DNA of 64,000 nucleotides, taken from positions 620,001 through 684,000 of the forward strand of contig NZ_PJND01000007.1 of NCBI RefSeq assembly GCF_002846575.1. Reading direction: 5' to 3'. The stretch is from Flavobacterium lindanitolerans (GTDB lineage Bacteria > Bacteroidota > Bacteroidia > Flavobacteriales > Flavobacteriaceae). A program made the position numbers and the translations under genes. Positions within the stretch are counted from its first letter, which is position 1; each line of letters starts with the position of its first letter. Shown here in pieces: positions 25,367 to 33,027 of the stretch. A model generated the notes under the pieces. The model did not search any database. It had not been told where the DNA came from and worked only from the letters and a program-made list of their open reading frames with translations.

Positions 25367-26242
25367 TTATTTTGTTGCTTTAATCAATTCCGCATTCAAT
25401 GCTGCGGCTCCTTCGCCAACACGAGGTCCGAAACCGGAAATCAGGGCGCCATCTAAAGCAATAATCTTTTTGTTTTTCCCGGCATTTGTTTTTTCAACAC
25501 CTTGAATTTTAAGCAATCCGTCAACACCGCCAAGGCTTTGTAAACCTGTCGTAAACAATAAGATTACATCCGGATTTCCTTTGATTAAAGATTCCGGAGT
25601 TAAAGGTTTGAAGTCATCAAATTCAGTAACGGCATTTTGTCCGCCAGCCAAAGCAATAGTCTTCTCAACAGGAGTGTTTTTTCCGGCAACCATTAAAGTC
25701 CCTGCACCTCTGGCGTAGATAAACAATACTTTTGGAGCTTTAGCGATAGGTTGTGTTTTTGCCAAATCAGCATCGATTTTGTCTGTCAGGGCTTTGAAGT
25801 CTGTGTTTTTGATAATCCCGGCAACATCCGCGATTAATTTTTTTGTTCCTTCCGGAGAAAAATCCTGTGTCAGGATATGAGCTTGAATTCCTGCCGCTTT
25901 GATTTTTTCTGCCAGTTCAGGACTCATGTCTTTATCAGTTCCTATGATTACTGTTGGTTTCAAAGCAACAATTGATTCAATCGTAATGGAGCGAACGTGG
26001 CCCAGGTCTTTGGCAGTTGTTTTAACTGTTTCAGGATAAGTTGAGGTTACATCAACACCCACTATTTCTTTCTCATGACCCAAAGCAGCAATAATTTCAG
26101 TTACGGCTCCGTTTAATGAGACAATTTTTAGGGCTTCGGTTTTTTCAACCGGAGTTTCTTCTTTCTTAGTTTCTTCTTCTTTTTTACATGAAGCGACTGC
26201 TAATGAAACAATTGCAAGGACAAGGACGCTTATTTTTTTCAT
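25367..26242 (-). CDS. hmuT: haem-binding lipoprotein of the ABC importer
   Basis: A 291-aa substrate-binding protein of the periplasmic binding protein 2 (cluster A-II) class. The lipobox VASC (Cys19) is followed by a Lys/Glu-rich linker; the two lobes read LKIVSLNGAVTEIIAALGHEKEIVGVD and KVLFIYARGAGTLMVAGKNTPVEKTIALAGG. The sequence pattern (haem rather than siderophore type) and the linked HmuY, HmuU, HmuV and HmuS support haem as ligand. It would catch haem in the periplasm after TonB-dependent import. First gene of the operon, divergent from sufS. Confidence 0.9.
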   Translation of the reverse strand: MKKISVLVLAIVSLAVASCKKEEETKKEETPVEKTEALKIVSLNGAVTEIIAALGHEKEIVGVDVTSTYPETVKTTAKDLGHVRSITIESIVALKPTVIIGTDKDMSPELAEKIKAAGIQAHILTQDFSPEGTKKLIADVAGIIKNTDFKALTDKIDADLAKTQPIAKAPKVLFIYARGAGTLMVAGKNTPVEKTIALAGGQNAVTEFDDFKPLTPESLIKGNPDVILLFTTGLQSLGGVDGLLKIQGVEKTNAGKNKKIIALDGALISGFGPRVGEGAAALNAELIKATK

Positions 26243-26283
26243 TGTAGTTGAGTTTGTTATTTTAAATAAATCTAAATTAACGG

Positions 26284-26291
26284 CAAAACTA
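26284..26291 (-). promoter_or_regulatory. candidate -7 element of the hmuTUVS operon
   Basis: On the minus strand TAGTTTTG matches TAnnTTTG, 41 nt upstream of the hmuT start. A proper -33 TTG is not evident. The 287-bp region shared with sufS otherwise shows no clear site. Confidence 0.4.
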
Positions 26292-26501
26292 TAACTATTT
26301 TTGAAGCCTTGAAAGTAAAAAATCTTAAAAGTTTCCTTAAATTACTGTAAAGCTATATTTTGTGAGTCCCTCAGGGGAATTTATCAGGCAGAAAATGGAC
26401 TTATGTTCCTGTTTTACGGCTTATTGACAATAGTTTTTATATGAATCTGTGACGAAATTTTAATTCTATCTTAATTCTTACCGTATTAAATAAACATACC
26501 G

Positions 26502-26509
26502 TAAATTTG
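26502..26509 (+). promoter_or_regulatory. candidate -7 element of the sufS operon
   Basis: TAAATTTG matches TAnnTTTG and lies 20 nt before the sufS start; no -33 TTG is clear. It gives the second half of the suf locus its own start. Confidence 0.45.
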
Positions 26510-26529
26510 CATCTATTTCCAGATATAAA

Positions 26530-27744
26530 ATGTTAGATATACAATCCATTCGAGCCGAATTTCCGATACTTTCCCAGAAAGTGAACGGCAAGCCGTTGGT
26601 TTATTTTGATAATGCGGCGACATCGCAAAAACCCAAAGTGGTTATTGATGCCATTACTGCTTATTATGAAGAAATCAATGCCAATATTCATCGCGGGGTG
26701 CATAAGCTAAGCCAGTTGGCAACCGATGCTTATGAGATTTCCCGTAGCAAAATACAGCACCATATTAATGCCAGGCACAACCATGAAGTGATTTTTACTT
26801 CCGGAACTACGCACGGTATTAATTTGGTTTCTAATGGATTTGCTGCTATTTTGAAAGCAGATGATGAGGTGATGGTATCTAACCTTGAACATCATTCGAA
26901 TATAGTGCCATGGCAGATGCTGTGCGAACGTACCGGAGCAAAGCTGACGGTGATTCCTATGAACAATCAGGGAGAATTGGTTTTGGAAGAATTTGAGAAA
27001 TTGCTTTCGGAAAAAACAAAGATTGTGGCGGTTAACCATATTTCAAATGCTTTGGGAACAATTAATCCGATAAAAGAAATCATCGAAAAAGCGCATAAAG
27101 CAGGAGCTGCTGTATTGATTGATGGAGCCCAGGCGGCACCCCATATCAAGCCGGATGTGCAGGAGCTGGATTGTGATTTTTATGTTTTTTCCGGACATAA
27201 AATTTGTGGGCCAACAGGCAGCGGTATTTTATACGGAAAAGAAGCCTGGCTTAACAAACTGCCTCCTTATCAGGGAGGTGGCGAAATGATTAAGGAAGTA
27301 ACATTTGAAAAAACGACTTATGCAGAGTTGCCACATAAGTTTGAAGCCGGAACGCCTAATATTGAGGGCGGAATTGTTCTCGGAACAGCAATTGATTATC
27401 TGAATTCAATAGGATTTGATAACATAGCGGCATATGAACACGAACTTTTGGAATATGGTACTCAACGTTTGCTCGAAATAGAAGGATTGAAAATTTACGG
27501 GACTTCCAAAAACAAGACTTCTGTAATTTCATTTAACATTGAAGATATCCATCCATATGATATCGGAGCTATTGTCGACAAACTGGGGATTGCAGTTAGA
27601 ACTGGACATCACTGCGCTCAGCCTATCATGAGTTTTTTCAATATTCCGGGAACCGTAAGGGCTTCTTTTGCATTCTATAATACGAAGGAAGAAATCGATG
27701 CTTTGGTTGAGGCTGTCAAAAAGGCTAAAACCATGTTGTCTTAA
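26530..27744 (+). CDS. sufS: cysteine desulfurase SufS
   Basis: A 404-aa group II cysteine desulfurase that removes sulfur from cysteine using pyridoxal phosphate and passes it to SufE. Landmarks are the IRAEFPILSQKVNGKPLVYFDNAATSQKP start, SNLEHHSNIVPWQ, the PLP-binding Lys in FSGHKICGPTG, and the catalytic Cys362 in RTGHHCAQP. The length is typical. It begins the second suf transcription unit, with sufE two genes downstream, about 9.9 kb from sufABCD. Confidence 0.96.
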   Translation: MLDIQSIRAEFPILSQKVNGKPLVYFDNAATSQKPKVVIDAITAYYEEINANIHRGVHKLSQLATDAYEISRSKIQHHINARHNHEVIFTSGTTHGINLVSNGFAAILKADDEVMVSNLEHHSNIVPWQMLCERTGAKLTVIPMNNQGELVLEEFEKLLSEKTKIVAVNHISNALGTINPIKEIIEKAHKAGAAVLIDGAQAAPHIKPDVQELDCDFYVFSGHKICGPTGSGILYGKEAWLNKLPPYQGGGEMIKEVTFEKTTYAELPHKFEAGTPNIEGGIVLGTAIDYLNSIGFDNIAAYEHELLEYGTQRLLEIEGLKIYGTSKNKTSVISFNIEDIHPYDIGAIVDKLGIAVRTGHHCAQPIMSFFNIPGTVRASFAFYNTKEEIDALVEAVKKAKTMLS

Positions 27745-27757
27745 AAAATAATAGCGT

Positions 27758-28195
27758 ATGAAAATCTTATCTGCATTTGTAATGGTATTGGTTCTGGCAA
27801 AAGGCTGTAACAGTTCAGAACTGCGAAAAGAGAGTGAAAACATTTCTTTTGAATATGAGGCTACAACCCGTGGCAACTATCGTAAAATAATAGCCAGGCA
27901 GGATACTATCTTTACCATAAAAAGCAGAAACGGGGAAGCTGTTGAAAAAAAACTTTCACGAAGCGATTGGAACAGCATGCTGGACCTGCTTGCTAAAGTG
28001 GACAGGGCGAATATTCAAAACCTGAAAGCGCCTTCAGAAAAGCGATTTTATGACGGGGCTATGATTGCAGGATTAACCGTAATTTATAAGCAGGACACTT
28101 ACAGGAGCGCTTCGTTTGATCACGGAAACCCACCCAAAGAAATAAAAAAACTGGTTGAAAAAATCATTTCGGCTTCAGACCTGAACAAAGAATAA
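27758..28195 (+). CDS. hypothetical protein in the sufS-sufE operon
   Basis: A 145-aa protein with a short hydrophobic N-terminus ending at AKGC (Cys17), a plausible though atypical lipobox. The rest is mixed alpha/beta with a FYDGAMIAGLTVIYKQ strand pair. I do not recognise a family. It sits 13 nt after sufS and 4 nt before sufE, so co-transcription is near certain, but an exported protein has no evident part in cytoplasmic Fe-S assembly. Confidence 0.7.
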   Translation: MKILSAFVMVLVLAKGCNSSELRKESENISFEYEATTRGNYRKIIARQDTIFTIKSRNGEAVEKKLSRSDWNSMLDLLAKVDRANIQNLKAPSEKRFYDGAMIAGLTVIYKQDTYRSASFDHGNPPKEIKKLVEKIISASDLNKE

Positions 28196-28199
28196 GACA

Positions 28200-28625
28200 A
28201 TGACAATTCAAGAAATACAAGAAGAAATTAAGGACGAATTCTCTATGTTTGATGAGGAGAATTGGGATGAAAGATACCAATATGTAATCGATATGGGCAA
28301 AACGCTGCCATTGATTGATGAGCAGTACAGAACCGACGATAATATCATCAAAGGTTGCCAGTCAAAAGTCTGGTTGCATGCAGAACAACGCGATGGTCAA
28401 ATTGTTTTTACGGCAGACAGCGATGCTATTCTGACCAAAGGAATTATTGCCATACTAATTCGTACTTTTTCAGGCCAGAAAGCTTCCGATATTCTGGATG
28501 CCGATACTAAGTTTATTGACGAAATAGGACTAAAAGAGCATTTGTCGCCAACACGGGCCAACGGATTGGTGTCAATGATCAAGCAAATTAAAATGTATGC
28601 GCTGGCTTTCCAGTCCAAAATCTGA
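28200..28625 (+). CDS. sufE: sulfur acceptor protein SufE
   Basis: A 141-aa SufE, which accepts persulfide sulfur from SufS and delivers it to SufBCD. The catalytic Cys is in IIKGCQSKVWL (Cys51), preceded by the YQYVIDMGKTLP motif and followed by ILTKGIIAILIRTFSGQ, both standard SufE segments. Cytoplasmic. 4 nt after the preceding small gene and 5 nt before the next. Confidence 0.95.
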   Translation: MTIQEIQEEIKDEFSMFDEENWDERYQYVIDMGKTLPLIDEQYRTDDNIIKGCQSKVWLHAEQRDGQIVFTADSDAILTKGIIAILIRTFSGQKASDILDADTKFIDEIGLKEHLSPTRANGLVSMIKQIKMYALAFQSKI

Positions 28626-28630
28626 TAAGT

Positions 28631-29350
28631 ATGATGACACGATTTACCTTCCTGTTTTATATAGTCTTATTGGCAAATATAACTTTTGCACAAGAGAAGA
28701 CTCCGCAATATTCGAAAGCGTATTTTGTTTATGAAAGGAAATCGAATTATCATATAGATGAAAAGGGAGTTTATGCCGATACTTTATTGCTGAAAGCAGA
28801 ATTTCCCGATCTCAAGTACTCCAGGGTTAAGCATCCTATAGATTCTATAAGAATTGTCGGGCATGTTCCATTGGATAAACTTTCAAAGAAGGATAAAGAT
28901 GAACTGGCGAGTTCCATATATCATACAACAGAACTCATTGAAGGAGTCTATGATTTTAAAAAGAACATAACACGGCTCAAAATCCGCAGGGATGACGCAA
29001 ATGCGAGAGAAGTCATAAAGAAACACCTTGGTGAACGATATCATAAATTCAAACACAAGGAAACTATTGACTACAACAAGCAAAAAATCTGGTTAAAGTT
29101 TCCGAGCATATCCTATACCAAAAAATTTGATACGGAATTAAAAACTATCAAATTTGGTTCTGATACCAGGCTTTGGGGATATTATAGGGAAAACAGAAAA
29201 ACCCTGCTGCTTGATAATTTTGTATTGCTAAAAGAAGGATTAGATAATAAAATAGTGCCTGACGTAATTTTCTCCAATAATGAATTTGGAGTGGAAAAAA
29301 TAGCTACGATATACCAAACGATCCGATTAAAGTCAGTCACATTCGAATAA
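28631..29350 (+). CDS. hypothetical exported protein
   Basis: A 239-aa protein with a signal peptide (hydrophobic segment ending NITFAQ). The mature part is basic, with no lipobox and no family I recognise. It is spaced 5 nt after sufE and 17 nt before the sufT-like gene, so it belongs to the same transcript. With the small protein after sufS this makes two exported unknowns inside the suf operon. Start at 28631 begins MMTR; the next ATG one codon later is equally possible. Confidence 0.65.
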   Translation: MMTRFTFLFYIVLLANITFAQEKTPQYSKAYFVYERKSNYHIDEKGVYADTLLLKAEFPDLKYSRVKHPIDSIRIVGHVPLDKLSKKDKDELASSIYHTTELIEGVYDFKKNITRLKIRRDDANAREVIKKHLGERYHKFKHKETIDYNKQKIWLKFPSISYTKKFDTELKTIKFGSDTRLWGYYRENRKTLLLDNFVLLKEGLDNKIVPDVIFSNNEFGVEKIATIYQTIRLKSVTFE

Positions 29351-29367
29351 CAAAAAATTAAATAATC

Positions 29368-29691
29368 ATGGAACAGGAAATAGATACCAATCAACTTGGC
29401 GAGGATATCGTCAAAATATTAAAGACCATTTATGATCCGGAAATACCGGTTGACATTTATGAGCTAGGGCTTATTTATGATGTAATGGTCAATACAGATT
29501 ATGAGGTCAAAATATTAATGACCCTGACTTCTCCAAATTGCCCTGTGGCAGAAAGTCTTCCGAAAGAAGTAGAAGAAAAAATCAACAAGATTGATAACGT
29601 AAAAGCAACCGAAGTCGAAATAACGTTTGATCCGCCCTGGAGTAAAGATTTGATGAGCGAAGAAGCTAAATTAGAACTAGGAATGCTGTAG
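29368..29691 (+). CDS. sufT: MIP18/DUF59 family Fe-S assembly protein, SufT-like
   Basis: A 107-aa DUF59 (MIP18) domain protein with the family signature TIYDPEIPVDIYELGLIYDV and the TSPNCPVAESLP motif with its conserved Cys. SufT-type proteins help mature Fe-S enzymes in many bacteria. The position after sufS-sufE supports this. It is followed by a 128-nt gap filled with 7-bp repeats before the DUF2480 gene. Confidence 0.85.
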   Translation: MEQEIDTNQLGEDIVKILKTIYDPEIPVDIYELGLIYDVMVNTDYEVKILMTLTSPNCPVAESLPKEVEEKINKIDNVKATEVEITFDPPWSKDLMSEEAKLELGML

Positions 29692-29694
29692 ATT

Positions 29695-29814
29695 AGTTGA
29701 GAGTTGATAGTGGATAGTTTATAGTTGGGCTTGTCATTATATAAATGCACTATCCACTAAAAATTATCCACTATCCATTACTCACTATCCACTAAAAATT
29801 ATCAACTATCAACT
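29695..29814. repeat. inverted arrays of degenerate 7-bp repeats
   Basis: Five head-to-tail heptamers run from 29695 to 29729 (AGTTGAG, AGTTGAT, AGTGGAT, AGTTTAT, AGTTGGG). After a 22-nt spacer, nine heptamers in the opposite orientation run from 29752 to 29814 (mainly ATCCACT and ATCAACT, with two AAAAATT units). The 7-bp phase is unbroken in each arm. As RNA the arms could pair in several registers. The array fills the gap inside an apparent operon. Confidence 0.9.
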
Positions 29815-29819
29815 AAATT

Positions 29820-30323
29820 ATGGGTGAGATTGTAAATAAAGTAGCAAACAGCGCATTAGAAGTATTTGATCTGGAAGATTATTATCCAAAAGGAGAGCGT
29901 GTGGAGTTGGATATTTCACAATGGCTTTTGGAAGGTTTTCTCTTGCGTGAAAAAGATTTTCGTGAACAGTTGAAACAATATGACTGGTCGCAATATGCAG
30001 ATAAGTATGTTGCTGTTTATTGCAGTACAGATGCCATTATTCCGGGATGGGCTTTTATTCTTGTAACTGTCTACCTGACTCCTTTTGCGAAAAAAGTAGC
30101 TAATGGCAGGTTGGAAGATTTGGAAAATTCTCTGTATGAAGAAATTCTGCCCACATTGGATTACACCAAATACGAAGGAAAACCGGTCATAATCAAAGGA
30201 TGTTCCCGAAAGCCCGTGCCAACGGGAGCCTATCTGTTGGCAGCGCAAAAACTCCAACCTTTTGCCAGAAGTATTATGTATGGTGAGGCCTGCTCAGCGG
30301 TGCCTTTGTATAAGAAAAAGTAA
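29820..30323 (+). CDS. DUF2480 family protein
   Basis: A 167-aa cytoplasmic protein of the Bacteroidota-restricted DUF2480 family. The LVTVYLTPFAKKV and VIIKGCSRKPVPTGAYLLAAQKLQPFA segments are what I recognise. Function is unknown, but members often sit at the end of suf operons as here, suggesting a link to Fe-S metabolism; a single Cys near the GCS motif and two further Cys could matter. Separated from the sufT-like gene by the heptamer arrays. Confidence 0.8.
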   Translation: MGEIVNKVANSALEVFDLEDYYPKGERVELDISQWLLEGFLLREKDFREQLKQYDWSQYADKYVAVYCSTDAIIPGWAFILVTVYLTPFAKKVANGRLEDLENSLYEEILPTLDYTKYEGKPVIIKGCSRKPVPTGAYLLAAQKLQPFARSIMYGEACSAVPLYKKK

Positions 30324-30363
30324 CTTTTTTAGTACTTTTCCTGCTTTAAAAAGCTGTATTTAA

Positions 30364-30371
30364 TACCTTTG
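30364..30371 (+). promoter_or_regulatory. candidate -7 element of the DUF3078 gene
   Basis: TACCTTTG matches TAnnTTTG and lies 16 nt before the ATG; the -33 element is not clear. It would give a very short leader. Confidence 0.4.
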
Positions 30372-30387
30372 TTAAAAAACAGGAAAG

Positions 30388-31275
30388 ATGATAAAAAAGT
30401 TCACCTTACTAATGCTTTGCTTTTTCGGAATGACAAAGGCAAAAGCTCAAGAGCCAGCTGCGCCAGCAGATACTACTAAAACATGGCAGACCAAAGGAAA
30501 TGCGTCTCTTCTTTTTAACCAATCTACCTTTGATAACTGGTTAGCGGGTGGTGAGAATAACATCTCCGGAACCCTCGGTGTCAATTATGATTTCAATTAC
30601 AAGAAGGACGATCTCACTTGGGACAACAAAGTCATTGCATCGTATGGTATCGTTAAAACGAGAACCAGTTCATTTGCCAAGAAAACAGATGACCGTTTGG
30701 AACTGAACTCTTTACTTGGTAAAAAGTTTAAGCCGGACAGTCGTTGGTATTATTCTGCGTTCTTAAACTTTAAGACCCAGTTTACCAAAGGTTATGAGTA
30801 TGGGAAAGACGCCAATGGAGTGGAAATAAGGAGCGAAATTACCAACTTCCTCTCTCCGGCCTATCTTACTTTTGGTCCGGGTGTTCTTTGGAAAAGAGAT
30901 GACAATTTGAAATTCAACTTTGCGCCGGCTACTTCAAAAATCACTTTTGTAGACAAGAATTTTACATTACCTAATGAGGCCTATTTTGGTGTAAAAGAAG
31001 GTAAGTCGCTGCGTTATGAATTGGGAGCCTATGCTTCGGCCTATTACAAGCTGGATATTATGGCCAATGTGACTTTTGAAAACATCCTGAGTCTGTATTC
31101 CAATTATCTTGAAGATCCTCAGAATGTGGATTTGGACTACCAGTTAAATATCGTGATGAAAATCAACAAATATCTTTCTACCAACCTGTCGTTCCAGACT
31201 ATTTATGATGACAATGCCTTTCAGGGATTCCAAATCAGACAAGTATTTGGGGTGGGAGCCAATTACGGTTTTTAA
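30388..31275 (+). CDS. DUF3078 family outer-membrane protein
   Basis: A 295-aa protein with a signal peptide ending at AKAQ and a beta-strand-rich mature part ending in an aromatic residue (GVGANYGF), as for an outer-membrane barrel. The SLLFNQSTFDNWLAGGENNISGTLGVNYDFNY block identifies DUF3078. Function is unknown; in Flavobacteriaceae it commonly follows the DUF2480 gene. It ends at a strong terminator converging on hflX. Confidence 0.8.
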   Translation: MIKKFTLLMLCFFGMTKAKAQEPAAPADTTKTWQTKGNASLLFNQSTFDNWLAGGENNISGTLGVNYDFNYKKDDLTWDNKVIASYGIVKTRTSSFAKKTDDRLELNSLLGKKFKPDSRWYYSAFLNFKTQFTKGYEYGKDANGVEIRSEITNFLSPAYLTFGPGVLWKRDDNLKFNFAPATSKITFVDKNFTLPNEAYFGVKEGKSLRYELGAYASAYYKLDIMANVTFENILSLYSNYLEDPQNVDLDYQLNIVMKINKYLSTNLSFQTIYDDNAFQGFQIRQVFGVGANYGF

Positions 31276-31294
31276 AAAACACCACTACATATCA

Positions 31295-31327
31295 AAAGAA
31301 AGCCTTCCATCGGAAGGCTTTCTTTTT
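31295..31327. terminator. bidirectional terminator between DUF3078 and hflX genes
   Basis: A 14-bp perfect stem, AAAGAAAGCCTTCC (31295-31308) with GGAAGGCTTTCTTT (31312-31325), ending in T on the plus strand and with A residues on the left for the minus strand. Confidence 0.9.
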
Positions 31328-31335
31328 ACTGTTTT

Positions 31336-32565
31336 TTAATCGTTTTTATCTTCAGGAGCTTCTTTATAATCCGGATATAAAAATTTATTGTAAGGAAAAC
31401 GTGTAATATGGATTTCTCTTACGGCTTCATATACTTTTTCGCGGAACTCCTCGAAGTTTTCCTTGTTGAGTGCAGAAATAAAAAGCGCCCTGTCTTTTCC
31501 TATACGTGACATCCAGGTGTCTTTCCACTCTTCGAGCGTATAGTGTTTCGTTGTCTTTTCTGTAATCAGATCGTCAGCATCAATAGTCAGGTGCTTGTAC
31601 GAATCAATTTTGTTAAACACCATAATTGTGGGCTTGTCGGCACTCTTGATGTCGGCCAGAATCTGGTTTACAGAATCGATATGGTCTTCAAAATCCGGAT
31701 GCGAAATATCGACAACATGCAATAGCAGGTCGGCTTCGCGCACTTCATCCAGCGTACTTTTAAATGATTCTACAAGCTGTGTCGGCAATTTACGGATGAA
31801 TCCAACGGTATCTGATAACAGGAACGGCAGGTTTTTGATAACCACCTTGCGTACGGTAGTGTCTAATGTGGCAAACAGTTTGTTTTCAACAAAAACTTCA
31901 CTTTTGCTGATGACATTCATCAACGTTGATTTACCCACGTTGGTATAACCTACCAAAGCCACACGAACCATAGCGCCACGGTTGCTTCGTTGTACAGACA
32001 TCTGTTTATCGATGACCTTGATTTTGTCTTTCAGCAAGGCAATACGGTCACGTACAATACGCCTGTCCGTTTCGATTTCAGTTTCACCGGGACCGCGCAT
32101 CCCGATACCTCCTTTTTGGCGTTCCAGGTGGGTCCACATTCCGGACAATCTTGGCAGCAGGTATTGGCATTGTGCCAATTCTACCTGTGTCCTGGCATAG
32201 GATGTTTCGGCACGTTGCGCAAAAATATCCAGGATGAGGTTCGTCCTGTCCAGTACTTTACAGTTTAGTATTTTGGTAATATTCTTTTGTTGCGAAGGTG
32301 AAAGCTCATCGTCAAAAATAACCGTATTGATGTTGTGTTCCTTTACATAATGGTGGATTTCGTCCATTTTTCCGGTACCTAAAAAGGTTTTCGGATTAGG
32401 GCGTTCCATTTTCTGGGAGAAGCGCTTTACAACTTCTCCGCCGGCCGTAAAGGTCAGGAATTCGAGCTCATCAAGATATTCGTTGAGCTTTTCTTCATTC
32501 TGGTGTTGTGTGACTATCCCGACAACTACCGTTTTTTCAAACTTTATGGTTTCCTTTTCTAGCAT
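31336..32565 (-). CDS. hflX: ribosome-associated GTPase HflX
   Basis: A 409-aa HflX GTPase, which splits or rescues stalled ribosomes under stress. The N-terminal HflX domain holds the LDELEFLTFTAGGEVV, KTFLGTGKM and FDDELSPSQQKN motifs, followed by the glycine-rich GGIGMRGPGETEIETDRR block. The GTPase domain has G1 GYTNVGKST, G3 DTVGF and G4 FNKID. Cytoplasmic. It has its own transcript, with a -7 element lying only 5 nt before the ATG. Confidence 0.95.
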   Translation of the reverse strand: MLEKETIKFEKTVVVGIVTQHQNEEKLNEYLDELEFLTFTAGGEVVKRFSQKMERPNPKTFLGTGKMDEIHHYVKEHNINTVIFDDELSPSQQKNITKILNCKVLDRTNLILDIFAQRAETSYARTQVELAQCQYLLPRLSGMWTHLERQKGGIGMRGPGETEIETDRRIVRDRIALLKDKIKVIDKQMSVQRSNRGAMVRVALVGYTNVGKSTLMNVISKSEVFVENKLFATLDTTVRKVVIKNLPFLLSDTVGFIRKLPTQLVESFKSTLDEVREADLLLHVVDISHPDFEDHIDSVNQILADIKSADKPTIMVFNKIDSYKHLTIDADDLITEKTTKHYTLEEWKDTWMSRIGKDRALFISALNKENFEEFREKVYEAVREIHITRFPYNKFLYPDYKEAPEDKND

Positions 32566-32570
32566 AAGTG

Positions 32571-32578
32571 CAAAGATA
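32571..32578 (-). promoter_or_regulatory. -7 element immediately before the hflX start
   Basis: TATCTTTG on the minus strand ends 5 nt before the hflX ATG. If used, transcription would start at or next to the start codon, giving a leaderless or nearly leaderless mRNA. The nearest upstream TTTG is 28 nt away, longer than usual. Confidence 0.45.
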
Positions 32579-33027
32579 AAAACAGTTTGGCTAATAACAG
32601 GAGTGCCAAAAGATTATTTTTTTATGTAAATTATTTGTTTGTCTCTATATTAAGGAGGCTTTTTTTTGTTATATAGAATCTTCTTAAGCTTATAAATGAC
32701 GTTTTAATATATACGTAGGTCTCTTTTGCATGAATTTTAATGCAAAATACGATTTATTGAGCAACATTTCATAAAAAATGTTAAATAGAAAAATTATATA
32801 TAAAAATGAATGTTTTTTAGCAGAAACTTTAAAAAAATCAGCAAATAATACTTTAAAAAGGAGAAAAAAAATCTAGGTAAAACTCACTATAGACCCAAAA
32901 ACTGCTGATATTCACAAAACAATTTAGTTAAATGTCATTTTTTTGTTACGATATTCTTAAAAATAGTTAAATTTGGAGTTCTTAAATTTTTATCAAAATA
33001 TATTAAACAACCTAAACTTTTCATTTT
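32579..33027. other. AT-rich divergent region with adhesin promoter
   Basis: A 462-bp gap (32566-33027) without a credible ORF, between divergent hflX and the adhesin gene. TTTG (32942-32945) followed after 22 nt by TAAATTTG (32968-32975) is a good Bacteroidota promoter for the adhesin, 52 nt upstream of its start. The rest, about 32640-32940, is strongly AT-rich with poly-A and poly-T runs and shows no other element I can name; it may hold regulatory sites. Confidence 0.6.
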
